64,000 nucleotides of DNA, taken from assembly GCA_021813805.1 (NCBI GenBank), contig JAKAJL010000017.1, positions 1-64,000 on the forward strand. Reading direction: 5' to 3'. The translations under genes and the position numbers were made by a program. Shown in pieces: positions 19,679 through 28,553 of the stretch (positions are counted from its first letter, which is position 1; every line of letters begins with the position of its first letter). Source of the stretch: Pseudomonadota bacterium (GTDB lineage Bacteria > Pseudomonadota > Alphaproteobacteria > Rhizobiales > Beijerinckiaceae). The notes below the pieces were generated by a model, which saw only the letters and a list, made by a program, of their open reading frames with translations, was not told the DNA's origin and searched no databases.

Positions 19679-21763
19679 ATGAAAATTCTCGGCGTCGCCG
19701 TAGCGCTTTTCGGCCTCATGTCCGGCTTCGTCGGTCTTGAGTTTGCCAATCCCACGCTCGACCTCCTCGCGGTCGCCAGCCTGATCGTCGCATATTGTTG
19801 CTGGCGTAGCGCGCCGGTCTCCCGTTTCCTGAAAATCTTCATCGCCCTATTTGCAGCCGAAACCATCGTCTTCGGACTCGCGGACCTGGCTGCTCGTTTC
19901 GATTTCTGGCCGAAATCCCTTGCGGAGGCGCGGGTGCCTCCGACCTTGGCGCTGACGGTCGCCATGTTCGCGATTATTGTTTTCGTGGTCTCGCATATTC
20001 CCGTTGTGCGCACAATGACCAGAATCGCGGACCGTTTCTTCCTCGCGACCGATCAGACGAGCGCCGGAATTGCCAGCTTCCGCTTCAAAACCCTGGAGCG
20101 CACATTGGCCACCGGCATGGTCGTCTTTCTTGTCGTGCTCAACCAGGCGGAAGTAGCGATCACGGTGCGTCTCAATTTTTTCAATCGTGATTTCTTCAAT
20201 GCGATCCAGAATCACGATGCTCCGGTATTCTGGCGCATGCTCCTCTGGGTCTTCACGCCCTGGGCGTTTATTTATGTCGGCGCCCTGGTCGTGGAATATG
20301 TCGTCAGCTCATATCTCGTCATCCGCTGGCGGCGCTGGCTGACACAATTTTATATTTCCCATTGGCTCAGCCATCATGCGCATTACCGCATGTCTCTCAC
20401 ACGCGGACCCACCGATAATCCCGACCAACGTATCGCTGAAGACGTGGCCCGCTTCATCGACGGCGGCGGCGACGGCGGCGCCTTTGGTTATGGCGTCTAT
20501 AATTATTCGATCATGCTGATCTCGACTTTGTCATCGCTCGTCTCTTTCGCCATTCTATTATGGAGTCTTTCCGCGAATTTCACCGTCCCGGGAACGAATT
20601 TCGCTTTTCCGGGCCTGCTTTTCTGGGTCGCCTTGATCTATGCCGCCGCCGGCACCGTGATCACCCATCTCATCGGTCGGCCATTGGTCGAGATCATGTT
20701 CACCCGGCAGAAGGTCGAGGCGGATTTCCGTTTCGGTCTGGCGCGGTTGCGCGAATTTAGCGAACAGGTCGCGCTGCTCGAAGGCGAACACGCCGAGGCC
20801 GTCTCCTTGCGAATGAAATTCGCCGCCCTGATTGCCAATTACATTGACATGATCAATCTTCGCAAGAAACTGACGGCCTTTACGGGCTTTTATGGCCAGA
20901 TCAGCCCGATCATTCCCTATATTTTCGCTGCGCCCTTTTATTTCGCCAGGAAAATCGAGCTCGGCGTGATGACCCAGACTGCGCAAGCCTTCGGCCAGGT
21001 CCAGAGCGCGCTTACTTTCTTCATCAATTATTATACGTCGCTGGCCGGGTTCCGTGCCGTCCTCGACCGCCTCAGCTCTTTCGACGCCGCGATCGAAGGC
21101 GCGCAGACGGGCCAGGCGTTCAAGATCGAGCAGAACGCGCCGTCGCCGGCGCTGCGTCATGCAACCATTGCCCTGCCAAACGGAACCGCCCTGTTGGACG
21201 GCGTCGACTTCGCGCTAAAGCCTGGACGGAACTTGCTCGTCACTGGTCTGTCAGGATCTGGAAAATCTACTTTGTTCCGGGCCATATCGGGCATATGGCC
21301 ATTCGGCGCCGGCACGGTCTCCATCCCCGCTTCGGGGAAAATGATGCTGTTGCCACAAAAGCCCTATCTTCCGATTGGCTCCTTGCGCGAGGCAGTCGTC
21401 TATCCCTCGGCGTCGAAAATCTATGACGACAAGGAAATCGCCGCCGCGCTTCGTGACGCCCAACTGCCCCATCTCGCCAACAAGCTGGACATTTCCGATC
21501 TCTGGTCTCAGCGGCTCTCGGGCGGCGAACAGCAGCGTGTGGCGATTGCTCGCGCTCTTCTGGCAAAACCGGACTGGCTCCTGCTCGACGAGGCCACTAC
21601 GGCTCTCGACGAGGAAACGGAGAACGCAATTTACGAAATGCTTGCGAAGCGCTTGCCACAAACGACAGTCGTTTCGATCGGGCATCGTTCAACGCTGGGC
21701 GCCTTCCACGTTGACCATATCCAGGTGCGATCGGGCGCCGTCGTCGTCTGCGCAGAAACTTGA
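19679..21763 (+). CDS. SbmA/BacA-YddA type ABC transporter, fused permease and ATPase
   Basis: 694 residues. N-terminal hydrophobic segments (several helices in 1-120) precede the SbmA/BacA-like membrane domain (FFNRDFFNAIQNHD; RWRRWLTQFYISHWL; TDNPDQRIAEDVARF), which lies at about 130-470. The ATPase domain carries Walker A GLSGSGKST at about 523-531, signature LSGGEQQRVA at about 613, and Walker B LLLDEATTALD. Proteins of this ABCD-like half-transporter group are annotated as vitamin B12, bleomycin or antimicrobial-peptide importers; related BacA matters for rhizobial symbiosis. The substrate here is unknown. The extra N-terminal membrane region before the BacA-like domain is longer than in E. 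coli YddA. It is 91 bases after ribF, possibly its own unit. Confidence 0.88.
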   Translation: MKILGVAVALFGLMSGFVGLEFANPTLDLLAVASLIVAYCCWRSAPVSRFLKIFIALFAAETIVFGLADLAARFDFWPKSLAEARVPPTLALTVAMFAIIVFVVSHIPVVRTMTRIADRFFLATDQTSAGIASFRFKTLERTLATGMVVFLVVLNQAEVAITVRLNFFNRDFFNAIQNHDAPVFWRMLLWVFTPWAFIYVGALVVEYVVSSYLVIRWRRWLTQFYISHWLSHHAHYRMSLTRGPTDNPDQRIAEDVARFIDGGGDGGAFGYGVYNYSIMLISTLSSLVSFAILLWSLSANFTVPGTNFAFPGLLFWVALIYAAAGTVITHLIGRPLVEIMFTRQKVEADFRFGLARLREFSEQVALLEGEHAEAVSLRMKFAALIANYIDMINLRKKLTAFTGFYGQISPIIPYIFAAPFYFARKIELGVMTQTAQAFGQVQSALTFFINYYTSLAGFRAVLDRLSSFDAAIEGAQTGQAFKIEQNAPSPALRHATIALPNGTALLDGVDFALKPGRNLLVTGLSGSGKSTLFRAISGIWPFGAGTVSIPASGKMMLLPQKPYLPIGSLREAVVYPSASKIYDDKEIAAALRDAQLPHLANKLDISDLWSQRLSGGEQQRVAIARALLAKPDWLLLDEATTALDEETENAIYEMLAKRLPQTTVVSIGHRSTLGAFHVDHIQVRSGAVVVCAET

Positions 21764-22052
21764 AAGCCTTGGCGCGCGGCGCTTGAACGCTGGGCATAAA
21801 TGTCTGATTTCATGGAAGCGCTGCGTGGGCCGGATCGTTTTCCTCCAAAATGATCGGCGCCGCTAAGCGTAATTCATCGCCGCAAACGATGCGGTTCACG
21901 TATCCCTTGGGCTGTCGTGGTGGATCTTGCGGCCGGCGGCCCCTGCGAGCGCCCTATTGATTTGGCCTTTCGGACCGCGTTCGGATGGCCGCCCCTTGCT
22001 CCCGATTGATCGATATCGCAACGCAGGACGGCCGCCATATGACAAATGCGAA

Positions 22053-22712
22053 CTAGACTTCTCTTTTCAGCGCGCGACATCCTGTTATCGCCTCGGCCGC
22101 CAATTCGCGCGCCAGCGGCGCGATTTCGCGCTCGAACCATGGTCTGCGCTGCAACCAGGCATTGTTTCGCCAGGATGGATGCGGCAACGCGAGCAAATGC
22201 GGCCGCAAATGGATTTGGGCGGCGCAAATACGGATAACTTTCTCAAGCGAGGCGCCCACGGGCAAAGGCCGGCCAAGGCGCGCACTGTGATAGTCTTGCG
22301 CCGCCCGGCCGACTGCGAAGATCGTCTCGATCTGCGGCGCTAGGCGGAACAATTCGTCGTGCCACGACGCACGGCATTCACGTCGTGGAGGCAGATCGGC
22401 GCCTTTGGCGTCGCGGCCAGGGTAGCAAAACCCCATCGCTACAACCGCGACGCGCGTCGGATCATAGAATTGCTCACGGGACAGGCCTATCCAGCCGCGC
22501 AGACGGTCGCCCGAAGGGTCATTGAAAGGCGCGCCAGTGGCGTGGACGCGCGTTCCCGGCGCCTGGCCAGCGACCAGCAGGCGGGCGCTGGCCGAAATCT
22601 GCAAAACCGGCCGTGGTTCGTGCGGCAACGGGGCGCCGAAGGGCCTTTCGACGCAAATGCGGCAGGCGCGAATGCGCCCAACCAGCGCGTCGAGGTCTTG
22701 GGATGCGGCCAA
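22053..22712 (-). CDS. Uracil-DNA glycosylase family protein, putative Fe-S type
   Basis: 219 residues if started at TTG 22712. It carries the two UDG-superfamily motifs: GQAPGTRVHATGAPFND (motif A, 49 onward) and HPSWRNNAW (motif B, HPS at 178-180). Cys17 and Cys20 (CRIC), Cys96 (FCYPG) and Cys113 (RECR) give a CxxC...C-x16-C spacing like that of the [4Fe-4S] cluster in family 4/5 enzymes. The likely role is removal of uracil or other deaminated bases. TTG 22712 lies two bases after the stop of the GST gene; the longer TTG start at 22757 would overlap it by 43 bases. Neither has a strong ribosome-binding site. Confidence 0.8.
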   Translation of the reverse strand: MAASQDLDALVGRIRACRICVERPFGAPLPHEPRPVLQISASARLLVAGQAPGTRVHATGAPFNDPSGDRLRGWIGLSREQFYDPTRVAVVAMGFCYPGRDAKGADLPPRRECRASWHDELFRLAPQIETIFAVGRAAQDYHSARLGRPLPVGASLEKVIRICAAQIHLRPHLLALPHPSWRNNAWLQRRPWFEREIAPLARELAAEAITGCRALKREV

Positions 22713-22714
22713 GG

Positions 22715-23326
22715 TCAGGCGGAGGCGCTTGGGCGCGCGGCGACCGCGGCGCGCCAACGCGCGAAATGCGCGAGATCTTCGGGAAACGCAATCCGCGCGG
22801 GGCGAGCAAAATCAGCAGCGACCATCGCCGTGATATCCGCGATGGAAAACGCGTCGCCGGCCAGAAAAGATCGTGCGGCTAACTCGCTATCAAGAAACCG
22901 CGCGAAGTTTATCGCCCGCGTGCGGTTCGGCTCGACCAATTGCTCTATCTGCGGCTGTTCCATTTCCTTCATAGCTGGGTGGCTATGTCGAAAAGCTAAC
23001 GCGATTGGAAAGAAAAACTCCAGCTCCGCCCGCCGTTGCCACATTTCGACTCTCGCCTTTTCAAGGCCATTACGTCCGAACAATGGTGGATCGGGTTGAA
23101 TTTCCTCGAAGTAGCGGCAAATTGCGACCGACTCACTCAAAATTTCGCCAGAATCGAGTTCAAGAACTGGAATGCGCTGGAGCGGATTAATCGCGGTGAA
23201 CGCGGGATCCTTTTGCTCCAGTCTTGCCAAATCAACTTGCTCAGTCGGCAAAGAAATTCCTTTTTCCGCAAGAAATATGCGGACTCGGCGGGGATTTGGA
23301 GCGACGCGGGAATCATAAAGCTTCAT
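22715..23326 (-). CDS. Glutathione S-transferase family protein
   Basis: 203 residues. An N-terminal thioredoxin-like domain starts MKLYDSRVAPNPRRVRIFL, where the Ser/Asn near residue 6-11 would contact glutathione, and includes RIPVLELDSGEILSESVAI with the glutathione-binding ES pair. A helical C-terminal domain follows (FLAGDAFSIADITAM, the conserved N-capping region). The longest frame begins at 23386, but the N-terminus of the fold begins at ATG 23326. The gene runs directly into the uracil-glycosylase-like gene (two-base gap), suggesting an operon. Electrophile detoxification is the family role; the substrate is unknown. Confidence 0.9.
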   Translation of the reverse strand: MKLYDSRVAPNPRRVRIFLAEKGISLPTEQVDLARLEQKDPAFTAINPLQRIPVLELDSGEILSESVAICRYFEEIQPDPPLFGRNGLEKARVEMWQRRAELEFFFPIALAFRHSHPAMKEMEQPQIEQLVEPNRTRAINFARFLDSELAARSFLAGDAFSIADITAMVAADFARPARIAFPEDLAHFARWRAAVAARPSASA

Positions 23327-23524
23327 CGTGTGAGCATATCCAATCTTGGCATGAAGATGGTGAGGCCGTCGGCGAACTTCTGTCAATCATCACTTGGACG
23401 CCTCTCAACGCCATATAACGATCTCTTTTTTGGCCGCAGCGTCAGTCGCTCATTAAGCTTTTTCGGTCAAGGTGGAGCCGTTAGCGTAAAAGTTGGTGTG
23501 ATCGTCGGCGTCAAGTTCAAAAAT

Positions 23525-25063
23525 ATGCGTGAAGTCACCGCAGACATGATCGCTCGAGGGCGGTTCGCTGGGGAAGGCGCGCGGGAGCGCCGCCGTATGG
23601 CGAGCCGTATGCGCGAGGCTCGGGAGCGGGTGACCTCTTCAGGCGCCGGAAACGTGCGATTCGATGTCGAATTGCTGCGCCTTTACGCGCGCAACCGGCG
23701 CGCGGCCATCTTGCCCCAAAGCCTGTTGAGCCTCGCCGTCGCGGCGATGACCGCGCGATGGCTCCCGGTGACGCTGGTTGGCGCCTGGTTGGCGCTGGAG
23801 CTCTGCTCCCTGGCCTTGGGTGGGGTTTTGGCCCAAAGTTTTCTTGACCGCGATAAGACCCAGCAAAATCCACGCCACTGGAAAGCACGTTTCACCTTCG
23901 CTGCGGCGATGGACGGCTTCGCTTGGGCGGCTTTCGCATTGCTGATGCGAGGTGTCGACAGCCCCTGGGCGACCGCTTTCGCCATGGTCGTCTTGATGCT
24001 CGCCGGAGCGATTCACACGGTGGTCGAGGCTTTCATTCCGGAGGCGGTCTATGCGGCGTTGACGCCCAACGCGCTGGCGATGATCCTCTATCTGCGCCCG
24101 ACGAGCGTCGTCGACCCTAAAGCTTCGCTGACGCTGCTGGTCTGCTCCACACTGATCTATTTTGGAGTATTGGCTCGCCGCATTTATGCCGGGCAGGTCA
24201 GAACGCTTGGCATACAAGCTGAGAAGGATTCGCTCATTGCCGAATTGGAGCAGGCCAAGGCCAATTCGGACGAGGCGCGCCGTCGCGCCGAGGAGGCCAG
24301 TCTCGCGAAATCGCGTTTCCTCGCCACCATGTCTCACGAACTTCGCACGCCCCTCAACGCCATTCTCGGCTTTTCGGAAGTGATGAAGGGCGAATTATTC
24401 GGGCCTCATTCGATCGAGGCCTATCGTGACTATTCCAACGATATCCATTCAAGCGGCCAGCATCTCCTGATGCTGATCAACGAAATCCTCGATCTCTCAA
24501 GGGTGGAGGCGGGGCGTTACGAGTTGAAGGAAGAGCCCGTCTCGTTAGCTGCGGTGATCGAGGACTGCCGTCATCTTCTGACCCTGCGCGCCAAAAAGCG
24601 CGGCGTGCTGTTGAGCGAGCTCATAGAGCCCGACATGCCGCGGATTTGGGCTGACGAACGGGCGGTGCGCCAGATCGCCCTCAATCTTTTGACGAACGCT
24701 ATCAAATTCACGCCGCAAGGCGGTCAGGTATCCGTGAAGTCCGGTTGGACCATGGCCGGTGGGCAATATTTTTCCGTACGCGATACAGGGCCGGGCATCC
24801 CGGAAGATGAGATCCCAGTCATCATGTCGTCCTTCGGACGCGGCTCAATGGCTCAGAAAAACGCCGACGAGGGCACTGGGCTTGGCCTGCCAATCGTCAA
24901 GGGCTTGGTCGAGTTGCATGGAGGAACCTTCACGTTGCGCTCGAAATTGCGCGAAGGCACAGAAGTGATCGTGATTTTCCCGCCCGAGCGGGTCATGGCG
25001 GCCATTCCTCAGTTCGACCCTGTCGCGCGGCCGCCATCCTCCAACAGGCGAGGAGCCGCATGA
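23525..25063 (+). CDS. Membrane-bound sensor histidine kinase
   Basis: 512 residues. A cytoplasmic N-terminus is followed by about five to six hydrophobic helices (about 60-215), then a short coiled coil rich in E, A and R (about 230-260). The HisKA domain has the phospho-acceptor His271 in TMSHELRTPLN, and the HATPase domain shows N (NLLTNAIKFTPQGG), G1 (DTGPGIPED) and G2 (GTGLGLPIVKGL) boxes. It resembles the PleC/DivJ-like alphaproteobacterial kinases by its HisKA block. No response regulator lies next to it, so it is an orphan. The frame is open from 23036, but the first part is antisense to the GST gene; ATG 23525 is the first plausible start, ATG 23546 an alternative. A hairpin with a T-run follows at 25143. 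Confidence 0.88.
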   Translation: MREVTADMIARGRFAGEGARERRRMASRMREARERVTSSGAGNVRFDVELLRLYARNRRAAILPQSLLSLAVAAMTARWLPVTLVGAWLALELCSLALGGVLAQSFLDRDKTQQNPRHWKARFTFAAAMDGFAWAAFALLMRGVDSPWATAFAMVVLMLAGAIHTVVEAFIPEAVYAALTPNALAMILYLRPTSVVDPKASLTLLVCSTLIYFGVLARRIYAGQVRTLGIQAEKDSLIAELEQAKANSDEARRRAEEASLAKSRFLATMSHELRTPLNAILGFSEVMKGELFGPHSIEAYRDYSNDIHSSGQHLLMLINEILDLSRVEAGRYELKEEPVSLAAVIEDCRHLLTLRAKKRGVLLSELIEPDMPRIWADERAVRQIALNLLTNAIKFTPQGGQVSVKSGWTMAGGQYFSVRDTGPGIPEDEIPVIMSSFGRGSMAQKNADEGTGLGLPIVKGLVELHGGTFTLRSKLREGTEVIVIFPPERVMAAIPQFDPVARPPSSNRRGAA

Positions 25064-25142
25064 AACGGTGGCTCTGGACACCTTTCGATCGATTGGGTCG
25101 CGCTAAGCGAACCTCTCTCAGGTTTTTCGCTATTGCCCGCAA

Positions 25143-25166
25143 CGCGCCTTTTCGCGCGATTTTTTT
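25143..25166 (+). terminator. Putative Rho-independent terminator after the histidine kinase
   Basis: CGCGC (25143-25147), loop CTTTTC, GCGCG (25154-25158), then A and seven T. The stem is short but GC-only and the T-run is on the strand of the upstream kinase gene, 80 bases past its stop. The remainder of the 300-base gap up to the convergent ispH shows no gene. Confidence 0.5.
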
Positions 25167-25363
25167 ACGCGGATAAACAGGAGTCCCCCTCGCGCCCGCA
25201 TCATCGCTTGGAAAATCGTCGAGGCGCCTAAGGTCGACCCGATAACCCGTGCGGCTTGAGCAAGGTTACTCGTCGTTTCTCGGCGAGGACGCAAGCGGAC
25301 GTCGTCATGTCACTATGGTTGACGATCGCTTTTGGGCCTCAGGCGACCAGGTCCGGTAGCATT

Positions 25364-26323
25364 TCAGGCGACTCGCCCTCGCAATTCGCGGGGTAGCGGG
25401 AATGAGACGTCTTCGGTGGCCGTGGTGACGGTCTCCAGGATCAGTTCGAATTGCTCGGCCAAAGCGTCGAGGATTTCCTCGACAAGCACCTCGGGCGCCG
25501 AAGCGCCTGCTGTGACGCCGACGGAAGCGATGCCTTCAAGCAGGGACCAGTCGATGTCGCTCGCGCGGGGAACCAATTGAGAGCGACGGCAGCCGTTGCG
25601 CTCGGCCACCTCCCTCAGGCGCTGGGAATTCGAGGAATTGGGCGACCCCACGACGATGAAGGCGTCCACCTTGGCGGCGATCTCCTTGACCGCCTGCTGA
25701 CGGTTGGTGGTTGCGTAACAAATGTCCTGGCGATGCGGCTCGATGATTTGCGGGTATTTCTCCCGCAAGGCGGTTACGACTTCCGCCATATCGTCCACCG
25801 ACAATGTGGTTTGGGTGACAAACGCCAGAGGCTCGTCGGAAGAAAACGGCAGGGCTGCGACATCGTCCGGCTTTTCCACCAGAACGACAGCGCCTTCGGG
25901 TAGTTGGCCCATAGTGCCGACCACCTCGATATGACCGCGGTGTCCGACCAGAACGACCTTGCGGCCACGCCGGAAATGGAGCTCGGCCTCGCGATGAACC
26001 TTGGTCACCAACGGGCAAGTGGCGTCTATCGCCAGAAGCTTGCGTCGCGCGGCTTCGTCAGGAACCGATTTCGGCACGCCATGGGCGGAAAATACCACCG
26101 GCGCGCCGTCGTTCGGGACTTCGTCCAGATCTTCGACGAAAACTGCGCCCTTGCGCTTCAATCCTTCGACGACATAACGATTATGAACGATCTCGTGGCG
26201 CACATAAATCGGCGCCCCGAATTTGCGCAGCGCCTGTTCGACAACATCGATCGCGCGCACCACGCCGGCGCAGAAGCCGCGCGGCGCGCAGAGATAGACG
26301 TTAAGTTTAGGCTTGTCGCTCAT
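25364..26323 (-). CDS. ispH: 4-hydroxy-3-methylbut-2-enyl diphosphate reductase (IspH/LytB)
   Basis: 319 residues. IspH is the last enzyme of the MEP pathway, reducing HMBPP to IPP and DMAPP with a [4Fe-4S] cluster. Cluster cysteines are seen in PRGFCAGV (Cys18), DATCPLV and NGC-type regions further on; the active-site [28 protein letters not shown] and [10 protein letters not shown] are all present. The frame extends to 26419, but ATG 26323 (MSDKPKLNV) starts the conserved domain. It is divergent from the Kef-type antiporter with about 170 bases between. See ispG at 16206 for the preceding step. Confidence 0.96.
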   Translation of the reverse strand: MSDKPKLNVYLCAPRGFCAGVVRAIDVVEQALRKFGAPIYVRHEIVHNRYVVEGLKRKGAVFVEDLDEVPNDGAPVVFSAHGVPKSVPDEAARRKLLAIDATCPLVTKVHREAELHFRRGRKVVLVGHRGHIEVVGTMGQLPEGAVVLVEKPDDVAALPFSSDEPLAFVTQTTLSVDDMAEVVTALREKYPQIIEPHRQDICYATTNRQQAVKEIAAKVDAFIVVGSPNSSNSQRLREVAERNGCRRSQLVPRASDIDWSLLEGIASVGVTAGASAPEVLVEEILDALAEQFELILETVTTATEDVSFPLPRELRGRVA

Positions 26324-26494
26324 GCCGGGCCTCGCGGATCGTCCCGATTCTTTTGTGGGCGCCGCTCCGCGCGATGTCAAGCCGTGGAATCTGGCGCAAA
26401 AATCGCTTTCGAGGCCCATGTTTTGCCTCTATCCTCGCCTAATCCGATCCTGCGCGGCGAATCGCCGGACTCGACAAATTTCCCATCGGGCCTC

Positions 26495-28366
26495 ATGCCG
26501 GAATTGCACAGCGAGACGAGTTTCCTCGTCCCGATCCTCATTCTGCTTGCGGCAGCGATCCTGTTCGCGCCGGCGTTCCGCTTGATCCGGCTTGGCTCGG
26601 TCATCGGCTACCTCGCCGCCGGCGTGGTCATCGGTCCTTCCGGTTTGCGGTTGATTTCCGACCCCCGCATGACCCTCAATATCTCCCAACTTGGCGTCGT
26701 CCTACTGCTATTCCTGATTGGTCTTTCGCTCAAGCCGCAAAGACTTTACGCCTTGCGCCGCGATATTGGTCTCATCGGCGTCGGCCAGATGGTCTTCACC
26801 GCAGCTCCTCTCACGATCGCAGCGCGGAACTATCTTCATCTCGGAAGGTTCGGGGCGCTGGCGGCGGGGCTTGCCCTGGCCTTTTCCGCCACCGCGATCG
26901 CCATGCAGCTCCTGGAAGAACGCGGCGACGCCCAGACTGGATATGGTCGTCGCGCCTTCGCCGTGCTTCTCGCCCAGGACATAGCGGTGGCGCCTGTTCT
27001 CGCGCTGATTCCCCTCCTCGGAGGAAGCGGCGCGTCCCCAGCCTGGCTCGTCGGCTCGATGCATGATGCGCTCATTCAAATTTCACGAGCTTTCGCCGCG
27101 CTATCCTTCATCATCCTGGCTGGCCATTATGCGCTCAATCCCTTGTTTCGCTTGGTCGCGCGGGTAGGCGCGCGCGAAATCCTCACGGCGGCCGCGCTCT
27201 TCATCGTTCTTGGCGCCGCATTGCTGATGGAGTCTGTCGGCATGTCGATGGCGCTTGGCGCTTTTCTCGCCGGTCTGCTTCTGTCCGAATCCAATTTCCG
27301 TCACCAGCTTGAGGCCGATATCGAGCCGTTTCGCGGCTTGTTGATGGGCCTTTTCTTCATCTCCGTCGGCATGTCCCTCGACGTGAGGCTCGTCGGGTCG
27401 CGGTTCAACCTGGTCGTCGGCGCGGCTCTCGCCGTCATTAGCGTCAAATTTGTCATTGGTTTCGTCCTGTTTCGTCTGACAGGATCGTCTGCCCGCGAGT
27501 CACTGAGCGCCGCCGGCGTCCTCACTCCCGCAGGTGAATTCTCCTTCGCCATTTTTCCGCTTGCGGCGACGGCAGGCCTCATGACGGCGAAAGAATCGAG
27601 CTTCCTGTCGGCGCTCGCCGCGATCACCATGGTGGCCGGTCCGGTTTTCGCCAAAGGTTTCGAATTCGTCGCCTTCCGTTCGATGCGCCGCGCGCCTTCC
27701 ACCGACGTCGCCACCACACCTGCGCAGCCGCCTGGGTCAAAGGAAAGACGAGCCAAGGTGCTCGTCATCGGTTTTGGTCGCTTCGGCCAAATTGCCGTCC
27801 AACCTTTGCTTGCTGAGCGCATCGACGTGACGGTGATCGATTCTTCGGTTAAGCGCATACGCGACGCCGGAAAGTTCGGCTTCAAGGTTTTTTATGGCGA
27901 TGGCCGCCGGATCGATGTGTTGCGCGCCGCAGGCGCGAGCGAAGCTCGGATTATCGCTATCTGTGTCGGTGATCGAGAGACGGCCGATAAGATCGTGGCC
28001 CTGGCGCGCGATAATTTCCCGCTCGCGAAAATTTTTGCGCGCGCTTACGACCGCATCCATGCCATCAGCCTGTTGGAACGCGGGGTCGATTACCAGATTC
28101 GCGAAACCCTGGAATCGGCGCTGAGTTTCGGCGGCGCGGCGATAATTGAATTGCATGGCGACCCCGAGGCTGGTCGCGAGGCGGTGGAGGCGGCTCGGGC
28201 GCGCGACCTTGAACGACTCGTGATCCAGAAGGCCGGCGGCGCGCCGCCACCGTTGTTCTCAGCCGACAAGCCGCGCTTGCAGCCTGAACCCCTCGTCCGA
28301 CCAGCCGGCAAGTCGCGCGGCCTGACGCCGGAAAGTCAAGATATTGTCCAGGGCGCCGCCAAATGA
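26495..28366 (+). CDS. Kef-type K+/H+ antiporter (CPA2 family) with TrkA-N domain
   Basis: 623 residues. About twelve hydrophobic segments (about 10-390) form a CPA2 exchanger domain, including GYLAAGVVIGPSGL, FSATAIAMQLLEE, MSMALGAFLAGLLLSES and FFISVGMSLD, characteristic of KefB/KefC. A cytosolic Rossmann-type TrkA-N domain begins at about 420 with VLVIGFGRFGQI and contains VIDSS and VFYGDGRRIDVLRAAG. In E. coli such proteins are gated by glutathione and electrophile adducts; glutamate-cysteine ligase and a GST gene lie nearby, which fits that theme but is only context. The frame is open upstream to 25904, antisense to ispH; ATG 26495 begins the first helix region. Confidence 0.9.
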   Translation: MPELHSETSFLVPILILLAAAILFAPAFRLIRLGSVIGYLAAGVVIGPSGLRLISDPRMTLNISQLGVVLLLFLIGLSLKPQRLYALRRDIGLIGVGQMVFTAAPLTIAARNYLHLGRFGALAAGLALAFSATAIAMQLLEERGDAQTGYGRRAFAVLLAQDIAVAPVLALIPLLGGSGASPAWLVGSMHDALIQISRAFAALSFIILAGHYALNPLFRLVARVGAREILTAAALFIVLGAALLMESVGMSMALGAFLAGLLLSESNFRHQLEADIEPFRGLLMGLFFISVGMSLDVRLVGSRFNLVVGAALAVISVKFVIGFVLFRLTGSSARESLSAAGVLTPAGEFSFAIFPLAATAGLMTAKESSFLSALAAITMVAGPVFAKGFEFVAFRSMRRAPSTDVATTPAQPPGSKERRAKVLVIGFGRFGQIAVQPLLAERIDVTVIDSSVKRIRDAGKFGFKVFYGDGRRIDVLRAAGASEARIIAICVGDRETADKIVALARDNFPLAKIFARAYDRIHAISLLERGVDYQIRETLESALSFGGAAIIELHGDPEAGREAVEAARARDLERLVIQKAGGAPPPLFSADKPRLQPEPLVRPAGKSRGLTPESQDIVQGAAK

Positions 28367-28553
28367 ACGGCTTTGAATTTGTATGAGCCCGCGGCCTCTT
28401 GCGCGGCGCGGATCCAACGCTTATCCAAAATTCGCTGGCAATAATGCAGGCCGGGATCGTCCCGGCTTGCAATTGCGGCGCACGCCACAAAGGTTTAACA
28501 ACGCCAAAGCCCTGGGCAAGCGCGGGGCGAGGAACTTCTTTTGAAAGCCGCAC

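Noticed and set aside
25904-26494. N-terminal extension of the Kef antiporter frame by 197 residues
   Set aside because: The segment is antisense to ispH and not protein-like; the first hydrophobic helix begins just after ATG 26495.
28447-28469. GC-rich hairpin after the Kef antiporter considered as a terminator
   Set aside because: The stem GCCGGGA-TCG-TCCCGGC is good, but no T-run follows on either strand, so it is noted but not called.
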